DNA from: Planctomycetaceae bacterium | Lineage (GTDB): Bacteria; Planctomycetota; Planctomycetia; Planctomycetales; Planctomycetaceae | DNA length: 64,000 bases | Assembly: GCA_002726205.1 (NCBI GenBank) | Contig: PBSL01000037.1 | Location: forward strand, 1 to 64,000 | Direction of reading: 5' to 3' | Shown here: positions 53,647 to 61,584 of the stretch, in pieces | How positions within the stretch are numbered: position 1 is the stretch's first letter | Layout of the letters: every line of letters starts with the position of its first letter | Notes under the pieces: model-generated | Databases searched by the model: none | What the model saw: only the letters and a program-made list of their open reading frames with translations | Told to the model about the DNA's origin: nothing | Position numbers and translations under genes: made by a program

Positions 53647-55473
53647 CTAGATGATCCCGTGCAGTGGGCCGCCGGGGGCCCCCAGTTCATCAACGCGTCG
53701 CGTTACCCGGGGATCCTCGACCAGCGGCGGCGCATGCCCCGGCTTGGTTCGTGCGTCGATCACCATCGCTCCCCGACAGCCCCAGTGCTTGTCCTCGATG
53801 AACGCGTCCACGCCATGAATATCGGCCGCGGGATTCGACCGCGTGAAGGTCACCCAGAGAAAATCCTCGAGCGACCGCGCGGCGAACTCGCTGTCGTCAA
53901 CCACGACCACCAGCGGAAAGTCGTTGAGGGGATGGCCACCACGACACTCGCCGACGAACCGGGCCATCTCGTCGGTCTCTCCCGCGGAAGGACCCTCGAC
54001 GACCAGCACGCCCGGCATCACGACCCGCGGCTTGTCGAATTCGGACGGCAGAGTCAGTCCCGCGGGCAACTGCGCCGGCAATTCACGCCGCACCGGCCCG
54101 GCGGCGGCGATGACGAGTTTCGAACCCTGATTGAGCGAGGTCCCGGTGTAGTCGAGCGTGTCGATCGTCGTCGCGGTCTGGAAGTGCAGGTCGCGAGTCC
54201 AGTCGACGCGTTGCAGCACGTGCCGCAGGACGGCGGTCACATCGTGAATGTCCAGTTCGGGATCGTCTTCGTGAGCGGCGATCAGCAGGTACTTTGCCAG
54301 CGAGAGTTGTCCCTGGCCGAGAATCGCGTTGGCACAGGTCAACAGTTCCATCGGTTGCCGTCGACCGGCGTAGGGCACATACCGTTCGCTGCCGATTGCC
54401 AACAACAACGGATGCACTCCGGCGGCATCGACGGCATGCACGGCGTGGACACCCGGCACCACGGCCGGAATCGCCGGGCCGGTCAACTCGTGAATGAGCT
54501 CACCGAATGACGTGTCCTCCTGCGGAGGCCGGCCCACAACCGTGAAAGGCCAGACGGCATCACGGCGATGATGAACCGCCTCGACATTCAACACCGGGAA
54601 GTCGTGGACCAGGCTGTAGTACCCCAGGTGATCCCCGAAAGGCCCCTCGGGCAATTGCCGCTGTGGATCAATCGTTCCAATGATGCAGAAGTCGGCCTCG
54701 GCCGGAAGCGGCAGGCCACCGGCCCGGCCAACCAGGCGGACCCGTCGACGGCCCAGTGCCCCGGCGAACGCCAGTTCGGGAATGTCCCCGGGAAGCGGCA
54801 TCACCGCCGCCACTGCCATCGACGGCGGCCCTCCCACGCTGATAACAACCCGCAGGGGCTCGCCCCGCTCGATCGCCGCAGCGTGGTGAATGCCGATCGA
54901 TCGGTGAATCTGGTAATGCAACCCCACCTGCCGATCGACCTCGTAACGTCCGCCTCCCAGTTGGACACGGTACATGCCCAGGTTGGATCCGCGCCAGCCG
55001 GGCCGACGAGGATCCTCGGTATAAACCTGGGGCAGCGTGATGAACGGGCCGCCATCATCGGGCCAGTTACGGATCGCGGGAAGATCGGAGATCTTCGCGG
55101 TGCACTCGGTCACCGGACCCCTGCCGACCAGCCTGGGTCGCGTCGACCAGGCGGTGCCCAACAGGCCCAGGTTCTTCAACGGGCTTTTCAGCAACGCCCC
55201 CGGATCGCCCTTCAACTCGACCAGCCGCTTGACCCGATCGATCGTGTCACGAAACAGGTACCGGGTTCGCTCGACCGTCCCGAAGATGTTCGAGACCAGT
55301 GGAAAGCGGCAGTCCCTGACCCGCGAATAGTAGACGACCGGACCGCCGGCGGCGTAGACCCGACGCTGGATCTCGGCCACTTCAAGATCGCTGTCGACTT
55401 CCTGGTCGATTCGGACCAGTTGGCCTGTCCGTTCCAGGTCTGTCAGGCACTCGCGCAGGTTCCGATAGCCCAT
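53647..55473 (-). CDS. UbiD-family decarboxylase
   Basis: This is a 608-residue UbiD-type (prenylated-FMN-dependent) decarboxylase, at the longer end of the family. Motifs include YRVQLGGGRYEVDRQVGLHY, ISVGGPPSMAVAAVMPLPG, the EGPFGDHLGYYS core with conserved Glu, and CRGGHPLNDFPLVVVVDD. UbiD enzymes act in ubiquinone, futalosine-type menaquinone or aromatic acid metabolism; the substrate is unknown. No ubiX gene is adjacent. It leads a minus-strand run of five genes and is divergent from the metallophosphoesterase gene. Confidence 0.92.
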   Translation of the reverse strand: MGYRNLRECLTDLERTGQLVRIDQEVDSDLEVAEIQRRVYAAGGPVVYYSRVRDCRFPLVSNIFGTVERTRYLFRDTIDRVKRLVELKGDPGALLKSPLKNLGLLGTAWSTRPRLVGRGPVTECTAKISDLPAIRNWPDDGGPFITLPQVYTEDPRRPGWRGSNLGMYRVQLGGGRYEVDRQVGLHYQIHRSIGIHHAAAIERGEPLRVVISVGGPPSMAVAAVMPLPGDIPELAFAGALGRRRVRLVGRAGGLPLPAEADFCIIGTIDPQRQLPEGPFGDHLGYYSLVHDFPVLNVEAVHHRRDAVWPFTVVGRPPQEDTSFGELIHELTGPAIPAVVPGVHAVHAVDAAGVHPLLLAIGSERYVPYAGRRQPMELLTCANAILGQGQLSLAKYLLIAAHEDDPELDIHDVTAVLRHVLQRVDWTRDLHFQTATTIDTLDYTGTSLNQGSKLVIAAAGPVRRELPAQLPAGLTLPSEFDKPRVVMPGVLVVEGPSAGETDEMARFVGECRGGHPLNDFPLVVVVDDSEFAARSLEDFLWVTFTRSNPAADIHGVDAFIEDKHWGCRGAMVIDARTKPGHAPPLVEDPRVTRRVDELGAPGGPLHGII

Positions 55474-55538
55474 CTCCCTGTTGTAACGGGGCGCCGCTGC
55501 GTAGTACCACCCTCACCGGACCCTTAGAATCGGCCGGA

Positions 55539-56738
55539 ATGAGTGTCCTGGCAAACGCTGTGCTGCTGCTGACCTGGTATGCCGGCCACTGCGAACTCTG
55601 GACCGCTGCACTCAACCGGGTGTACGCCAATCCGTGGTCGCGCCGGCGATTGTCGCGTTGGCGGCTCTGGCACGATGGAGCACTGTTGCTGTTTCCCCCG
55701 CTGTTGATCGGGTGGGTCGGACTCTACAGCCCGGGCGTACTGGTCGGTGGCCGTTGGAACGAGCTGGGGATTGCCTGGTCCGGCTACGCGATCCTGTGTG
55801 GTTGCGGGACCGTGTCACTGGTCCTCCACTCGCTCTGGCAGGGCCTGCGACCACGTCCCCGTTGGATCACCAGACGGGATTCCCGCGTCATCGATCTCGC
55901 AAGCCAACTTGGCGGCCGCCCGATCGGAGCAGGTCGCCACCAGGGCATGGCTCGCCTGCCACTGAACCAGACATTTCAGCTCGACATCGTCTCCCGCACC
56001 GTCAAACTGCCTGGGCTGCCCCCCGCCTGGAACGGATTGACGATTGTCCAGTTGACCGACTTGCACTTCACGGGCACCGTTGATCGTCGATGGTTTGATG
56101 CCGTCATCGATCTCGTCAATGAAACACGACCGGACCTGGCTGTCTGCACCGGAGACCTGATCGATGAGATGTCGTTGATCGATTGGCTCCCCAAGACACT
56201 CGGGCGGATCAATGCCCCACTGGGCCGCTTCTTCATTCTCGGCAACCACGACCAGTACCAGCGTCCCGATGAGATCCGCCAGGTGATGGTCGAACAGGCC
56301 GGATGGAGAGACCTCGCCGGGCGTTGCGAGCCAATCGAACACGCTGGCCAGGTCCTCGAGATCGGCGGGACCGAAAGACCCTGGATGGGCCAACACCCGT
56401 CATTTGACCCCGCCGCGGCACCAGCGTTGAAACTGCTGCTGAGCCACACACCCGACAACGTGACCTGGGCACAACAGCAGCACATCGACATCGTGCTGGC
56501 CGGGCACAACCATGGGGGCCAGGTCTGCCTGCCGTTGATCGGACCGGTCTACTCTCCCAGCCGCTTCGGCTGTCGCTTCGCCGCCGGCGAATTCCAACTT
56601 GATCCGACGTTGATGATCGTCAGCCGGGGACTCTCGGGCCGTCATCCGCTGCGACTGTTCTGCCGACCCGAACTGACCCGGATCGTTCTCGAAACGGCAA
56701 CTCAGGGTGATCCCGCCGATGCGGCAAGCGGTCGGTAG
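55539..56738 (+). CDS. Membrane metallophosphoesterase
   Basis: This is a 399-residue protein. Membrane segments occur in the N-terminal 100 residues (ALLLFPPLLIGWVGLYSPGV and others). A calcineurin-like phosphoesterase domain carries TDLHF, TGDLID, GNHDQ, LLLSHTPDN and GHNHGG, the standard metal ligands. It is close to YaeI/YkuE-type enzymes that may hydrolyse lipid or lipid A phosphates; the substrate is unknown. Its last 37 bases overlap the 3' end of the convergent gene at 56702-57265. Confidence 0.9.
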   Translation: MSVLANAVLLLTWYAGHCELWTAALNRVYANPWSRRRLSRWRLWHDGALLLFPPLLIGWVGLYSPGVLVGGRWNELGIAWSGYAILCGCGTVSLVLHSLWQGLRPRPRWITRRDSRVIDLASQLGGRPIGAGRHQGMARLPLNQTFQLDIVSRTVKLPGLPPAWNGLTIVQLTDLHFTGTVDRRWFDAVIDLVNETRPDLAVCTGDLIDEMSLIDWLPKTLGRINAPLGRFFILGNHDQYQRPDEIRQVMVEQAGWRDLAGRCEPIEHAGQVLEIGGTERPWMGQHPSFDPAAAPALKLLLSHTPDNVTWAQQQHIDIVLAGHNHGGQVCLPLIGPVYSPSRFGCRFAAGEFQLDPTLMIVSRGLSGRHPLRLFCRPELTRIVLETATQGDPADAASGR

Positions 56739-57265
56739 GCGATCACCGAGCCCGACACCAGGTCCTGGAAATCCAGATCAAGCGTCGTGACCTTCTTCGA
56801 CCCGAAATTCTGGTGCAGCACGAAGGTCTTTCCGTCCCGCGTCGCGTAGACAATCGCGGTGTGGTTTGGAGTCCCCAGCAGCTTCCGCTCCCGTGCGGTC
56901 TCGAACCGGGCACTCTTGAACTGCAGGATGTCTCCCGGATTGGCATCTTTCAGGGAAATCGTCCGGCCGAACACGTAGCCCCTTGGAGGTTGCGCCCCGG
57001 ATTGCTTCATTGCCTGGGCTGCCAGCGTCCAACACTCGCCGTCGCCGACCCGTCGGCCCAGGTTGTTCACGGCGAAGGCAACGATCTTGCGATTGAGCTC
57101 GGTAACAACACCGCCAGGACGGGGACTCTCGGTCTTGCGGCTGCTGCCTTTCTTTTTCTGCTTTTCCGGCCCGGCCGATGCCGTGGCCTTCCGGTCACGG
57201 GTTTTCGCTTTCCCGGAAAATCCTCCCGGGAAGGTTCGTGGCGAGGAACTCGAACGGCCGCGCAC
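56702..57265 (-). CDS. Small papain-like (BBC1/AIM3 or NlpC/P60-like) protein
   Basis: This is a 187-residue protein. After a low-complexity Arg/Ser/Lys start comes a fold with VGDGECWTLAAQAMKQ (possible catalytic Cys), PGDILQFKSA, PNHTAIVYA (possible catalytic His) and VLHQNFGSK. This order suggests a cysteine peptidase or amidase of the NlpC/P60 clan, closest to the BBC1/AIM3 type. The start is GTG at 57265, without a clear ribosome site; the true start could differ. It overlaps the convergent metallophosphoesterase by 37 bp at the 3' end. Confidence 0.65.
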   Translation of the reverse strand: MRGRSSSSPRTFPGGFSGKAKTRDRKATASAGPEKQKKKGSSRKTESPRPGGVVTELNRKIVAFAVNNLGRRVGDGECWTLAAQAMKQSGAQPPRGYVFGRTISLKDANPGDILQFKSARFETARERKLLGTPNHTAIVYATRDGKTFVLHQNFGSKKVTTLDLDFQDLVSGSVIAYRPLAASAGSP

Positions 57266-57286
57266 GGCGGTCAGTCGTCTGACACC

Positions 57287-57847
57287 TCACCCGCCCCCCG
57301 GTGGGCAGGCAACCGACGGAACTGCCGAGCCGTTCGCCGGCCGACCGGCCGATCGCCGGTTTAGGCTCGCGTCGGGCAAACGCACTTGCCGTTGCCAGTC
57401 CTTGGCCGTTTCAGTTCCCTCGTCAACAACCAGCTTCAGGTAGCGGCGACCGCGGCGCTCGAACACGTCGATCACCAGCACGGTCTGGGCACCGGTGAGT
57501 TCCCTGAGTCGAGTAACATCGCGGTCGGCCAGCAGCACCGCCGAGGGCAATTCCTTGACCAGCGAATCGGCTGCCGCCGTGACGACCGGCACCAGGTCTT
57601 TCTGCTGCAGTTGATGGAAAATCGCGTGCCGGGCCTTGCGGGCCACATCGGCCAGTGGCGCCCGTCTGACCTCGGTCCTGGCCACACCGCGGGCCACGAC
57701 AAGGACCCTGGGCGTCTTGCGGGACACGACAGTCGCCGTCGCCTGTCGCATCAGCGAGCGGAATCGACGCGTCGCGGCCGTCTCGGCCGCCGTGGCAACC
57801 GAGACCGTCAACAGCAACACGAGCAGCCAGCCGGTCAATCGGACCAT
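57287..57847 (-). CDS. Exported protein of unknown function
   Basis: This is a 186-residue protein. Its leader (TGWLLVLLLTVSVATAAE) is a signal peptide. The mature part has RVLVVARGVART, AADSLVKELPSAVLLADRD and VLVIDVFERRGRRYLKLVV, vaguely like the FlgO/LpoB fold, but the match is weak. ATG 57847 has GGAGAGG upstream; an in-frame GTG at 57856 is less likely. It lies 21 bp upstream of the papain-like gene on the same strand. Confidence 0.65.
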   Translation of the reverse strand: MVRLTGWLLVLLLTVSVATAAETAATRRFRSLMRQATATVVSRKTPRVLVVARGVARTEVRRAPLADVARKARHAIFHQLQQKDLVPVVTAAADSLVKELPSAVLLADRDVTRLRELTGAQTVLVIDVFERRGRRYLKLVVDEGTETAKDWQRQVRLPDASLNRRSAGRPANGSAVPSVACPPGGG

Positions 57848-58053
57848 GATGATCACCTCTCCCCATCGATCGCGCGGCGGCCCGCCTGTGGCAGTCTAAC
57901 CTTCTTCGCACCAATCCGTCCAGAATCTGCCGACCCATCCGATCGCGGCCACCGGCACGGACACCGCTGAACTGGAGCCTCAACGGAGCTTCGGTCAATA
58001 TACACGCACGACTCTCCTGACTCCCCCGGACATCAAGCAAGGGATAACGCCTC

Positions 58054-59430
58054 ATGGCCTTCGTCAACCACTTCGGTGCAACCGGTGATGGTCGCAAGGA
58101 CGACACCGCGGCCCTGGAACATGCCCTGGCCGCCGGTGACGGCATCCTGGAACTCGGCAAGGGGTCCTACCGGATCACGCGACCGGTAGTCCTGGACACC
58201 ACCCGGCTGGGCTACGCGGCTGTCCGTGGTCAGGGCGGGACGTCGCGGATCATCATGGATGGCCCCGGGGCGGCACTGAGGATTGTCGGCGACCACCGTG
58301 GGACCGCCCAGCCAACAAGCTACCAGGAGCACACCTGGGAAAAGGAACGCTTCCCGACGATCAGCGGCCTGGAGATTCTCGGACGGCACCCCGAGTCGAT
58401 CGGTATCGAGTTGATCAAGACCACCAAGGCCACGATCCGTGAGGTGCTGGTTCGTCGCTGCCGTCACGGAATCCGACTGGCCCAGCGCAATCGCGACTTC
58501 ATTCTCAGCGACTCGCACCTGCTCGATAATCACCAGTACGGACTCTTCTTCGACCGCTGCAACCTGCACCAGATCATCGTGCACGGCAATCACATCAGCT
58601 GGAACAGGCAGGCCGGCATCAAGTCGCTCGACGGTGACGTCCACAATCTGCAGATCACCGGCAATGACATCGAGTACAACAACCACCCCGGCGTTGACAA
58701 ATCTCCCGACGGCGAGCCACGCGGGGCCGAGATCTGGTTCGAGGCTCTCCAGGGAGTGATCAGCGAGGTGACCATTTCCAGCAACACGCTGCAGGCCACG
58801 ATCCAGCCCGGCGGCTGCAATGTCCGGATTCATGGACAGGATACCGACGGTCCTTCGGCAGCGCGGTTGGTGACCATCGCCGGTAACGTGCTGGGATCAC
58901 AGACCCGGGGGATCGAGCTCAAGCACGTCGAGCGGGTGGCGATCACCGGCAACACGATTTACGATTCCGCCGAACTGTCGATCCTGGCCGAACACTCCTC
59001 GGGATTGGCAATCGGGTCCAACACGTTCGTCTGGCGAGGTGACGACGATGCCCCAGCGCGGGATGGGCTGAAGTTCGTCGACTGTCGCGACGCTTCGCTC
59101 GTGGGACTCGTCGCCCGCCGGCTCTGTCACGGCACCGCCGAGGCCGGTGGGGCCATCACGCTGACCCGCTGCGAGGACTTTGCGATCAGCGAGTGCCAGT
59201 TGCTCGACTCGCTGGTCCGCGGAATCGAGATGACCGACTGCACACGCTGTCGCGTTTCCGGCAACAGCATCATCGACCGCCGCGAGAAGCCGTTGATGCG
59301 CCAGGCCGTTCGGATCCGTGGCAAGAGCCGGGACAATCTCGTGCAGAACAATCTCCTCGGAGGCGCCAGCCAACAATTGCTCGACATCCCCGAGGGAACC
59401 GCGGTGTTGCAGGGGAACACACTGCTGTGA
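58054..59430 (+). CDS. Right-handed beta-helix (pectate lyase 3-like) protein
   Basis: This is a 458-residue protein. It starts with the pectate-lyase-3 motif FGATGDGRKDDTAALEHAL, then has repeats of a parallel beta-helix (ITGNDIEYN, ISSNTLQA, ITGNTIYDS, VSGNSIIDR). Such proteins cleave or bind polysaccharides. No signal peptide is visible at this start, which is unusual. It is followed without a gap by a CYTH-domain gene that overlaps it as GTGA. Confidence 0.88.
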   Translation: MAFVNHFGATGDGRKDDTAALEHALAAGDGILELGKGSYRITRPVVLDTTRLGYAAVRGQGGTSRIIMDGPGAALRIVGDHRGTAQPTSYQEHTWEKERFPTISGLEILGRHPESIGIELIKTTKATIREVLVRRCRHGIRLAQRNRDFILSDSHLLDNHQYGLFFDRCNLHQIIVHGNHISWNRQAGIKSLDGDVHNLQITGNDIEYNNHPGVDKSPDGEPRGAEIWFEALQGVISEVTISSNTLQATIQPGGCNVRIHGQDTDGPSAARLVTIAGNVLGSQTRGIELKHVERVAITGNTIYDSAELSILAEHSSGLAIGSNTFVWRGDDDAPARDGLKFVDCRDASLVGLVARRLCHGTAEAGGAITLTRCEDFAISECQLLDSLVRGIEMTDCTRCRVSGNSIIDRREKPLMRQAVRIRGKSRDNLVQNNLLGGASQQLLDIPEGTAVLQGNTLL

Positions 59431-59957
59431 CTCCACGTCGCAATGTCGAACTGAAGGCCCGCTACCCGGACCTGGACACCGGGCGGTCGACGGCGCTGCG
59501 ACTGGGATCGGTCCACCAGGACACGCTGCGGCAACGTGACACTTACTTCCCGGTCGTCACCGGCCGACTGAAGCTCCGCGAGATCCGGTCGGCCACCGGC
59601 GACGACTCGTCTGAGTTGATCTGGTACGCGCGTTCGAATGATTCGTCGGCCCGCACCAGTTGCTTTCATGTCGTTGCCGTCAGCGATCCAGGCGACGTCA
59701 TCGAAGTTCTTGCCGCGGCCACCGGGATCCCGGTGATCGTGAGCAAGACACGGGAGCTGTTTCTCTGGCACAACGTCCGCATCCACCTGGACGATGTCGA
59801 GGGCCTGGGAAAGTTCCTCGAATTCGAAGCGGTCCTGGCCGCCGATCAGGACGAGTCCGAGGGATACGACCAGCTGAGAACACTCGAACGGGAGTTCGGC
59901 ATCCTGGCCTCAGACATCATCGGCCAGTCCTACGCGGACCTGCTGGCTGACGGCTGA
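59427..59957 (+). CDS. CYTH-domain protein (adenylate cyclase class IV/thiamine triphosphatase type)
   Basis: This is a 176-residue protein. CYTH signatures are NVELKARYPDL (ExExK-like start), QRDTYFPVVTGRLKLRE and a second-half EFEAVLAADQDE. These domains hydrolyse triphosphates or make cAMP. The GTG at 59427 overlaps the beta-helix stop (GTGA), fixing the start; a frame from 59193 would be shadowed by that gene. It is convergent with a DUF1501 gene. Confidence 0.82.
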   Translation: MTPRRNVELKARYPDLDTGRSTALRLGSVHQDTLRQRDTYFPVVTGRLKLREIRSATGDDSSELIWYARSNDSSARTSCFHVVAVSDPGDVIEVLAAATGIPVIVSKTRELFLWHNVRIHLDDVEGLGKFLEFEAVLAADQDESEGYDQLRTLEREFGILASDIIGQSYADLLADG

Positions 59958-59979
59958 CGGCTGAACCGGTCGCCCGGGC

Positions 59980-61302
59980 TCACATCCATTCGCGGATCGG
60001 CTTGCCTTCGATCAACTTCACCGGGCGACCATCGGGGGCGCGAACGATCAGGTCGTGGGGAATGCCCAGTTTCCGGTAGACGGTCGACGCGATGTCGTCG
60101 CTGAAATACTCGTTCTTGGCAACCCGACCACCGTCCTCGTTGGTTTCACCCAGGATCTCACCCCGCGGCACACCGGCGCCGGACATGATGGCAAAACCGG
60201 AACTGGACCAGTGATCGCGTCCGCTGGCAGAGTTGATCTTGGGCGTTCGACCAAAGTCGGTCAGCCACAGGACAAGCGTCGAGTCGAGCAGACCACGGTC
60301 CTCGAGATCTTCCAGCAGCACCGGCAAGGCCTGGTCGACCGGCGGAATCCGGCTGCTCTTCAGCGAGGAGAAGTTGTTCTGGTGAGTGTCCCAGCCACCG
60401 TCGGTGACCGTCACAAAGCGGACGCCGGCCTGGATCAGCCGCCGGGCCAACAGGCAACTCTGGCCAAACTTGTGCCGACCGTAGCGATCGCGGAGTTTCT
60501 TGTCCTCGGACTCGATATCAAAGGCGGTCTTTGTCTCGGGCGCGGTGATGATGTTCATCGCCGTCTTGTAGAAGTCGTCGAGCGCGTCGAAAGCGGCCGG
60601 TTGCAAGTCGGCCTGCCGCTGCAGGGCATCAACCTTTGCCAGGATGCGGCGGCGGCGATCAACCCGCTTCATCGAGATGCCCTGCGGGGGCGTGATGTCA
60701 CGAACGCTGAACTGCTTGGCATTGGGGTCGGCAAGCATCTCGAAGGGGTTGTGCTCGATGCCCAGGACCCCCGCGGTTCCCCCCCCGTAACGCCGGTCGA
60801 TGTTGCCACCCAGCTGCACGAACGGGGGCAGCACGCTCTTGAAACCCTTGTAATGGCTGACCACCGAGCCGTAGGTCGGATAGGCCATTGCCGGATTGAA
60901 TCGACGACCCGACATCACCCACTGGTCGGCAGTACCGTGGCTGCCGTTGCGAGGATTCCAGCCGCGAAGCACCGAGTACCGCTTGGCCTCCCGCGCCATC
61001 GTCGGCACGATCTCGGTGAATTGCACACCGGGAATCGCCGTGTCGATCACGCCAAACTCACCACGCACGCTCACCGGCGCCGCGGGCTTGGGATCGAACG
61101 TATCGTGATGACTGGTTCCGCCCCGTGTCCAGACAACGATGCAGTTGACTTCCGGCTTCGTATCGTCTTTTGCAGCCAGTTCACGACTCGCCAGCAGCGT
61201 CGGTAACGAAACGCCCAGGCCGGCCAGCCCCCCCACCTGCAGCAGGCAACGCCGTGAAAATCTCTCACAGTCCCGGTCAAATCCTGGCAGGAGATTCAGC
61301 AT
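59980..61302 (-). CDS. DUF1501 family secreted protein (third of three)
   Basis: This is a 440-residue DUF1501 protein with leader FSRRCLLQVGGLAGLGVSLP, a Tat-like motif lacking one typical residue. Landmarks are VVWTRGGTSHHDTFDPKP, RYGRHKFGQSCLLARRLIQ, WLTDFGRTPKI and GRDHWSSSGFAIMSGAG. It is divergent from the Big2/PSD1 gene with 282 bp between, so the usual PSD1/DUF1501 partnership is kept here in divergent form. Confidence 0.92.
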   Translation of the reverse strand: MLNLLPGFDRDCERFSRRCLLQVGGLAGLGVSLPTLLASRELAAKDDTKPEVNCIVVWTRGGTSHHDTFDPKPAAPVSVRGEFGVIDTAIPGVQFTEIVPTMAREAKRYSVLRGWNPRNGSHGTADQWVMSGRRFNPAMAYPTYGSVVSHYKGFKSVLPPFVQLGGNIDRRYGGGTAGVLGIEHNPFEMLADPNAKQFSVRDITPPQGISMKRVDRRRRILAKVDALQRQADLQPAAFDALDDFYKTAMNIITAPETKTAFDIESEDKKLRDRYGRHKFGQSCLLARRLIQAGVRFVTVTDGGWDTHQNNFSSLKSSRIPPVDQALPVLLEDLEDRGLLDSTLVLWLTDFGRTPKINSASGRDHWSSSGFAIMSGAGVPRGEILGETNEDGGRVAKNEYFSDDIASTVYRKLGIPHDLIVRAPDGRPVKLIEGKPIREWM

Positions 61303-61584
61303 GAAATCTGCTCGCTTGGGATGGAGCCACCGCCGGATCAGCTCCCCACACGGGAAACGTCAAGGCGATGGAAATTGGTCCGATCCGTCAGACACGGTGG
61401 GATCCTGATTCTACCAGCACTGTTCGTGATCTATCAACGCAGATTGACGCGTGTCCCATCTATAGCATCGGCTCCGGCCACGCGGCATAATTAAGCTCAG
61501 GTGGAACGACCACCTGCCTGCCCCCCCGAAACCACCAAGTTGTTTCCCTCCGAGGTTTCGGGAACTCCCAAGGAGACTTCCGAC

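Noticed and set aside
61310-61370. TTGACG with 17-bp spacing to TGATCC, upstream of the third DUF1501 gene on the minus strand
   Set aside because: The -10 match is poor (TGATCC against TATAAT), and planctomycete promoters are not reliably found by this consensus.
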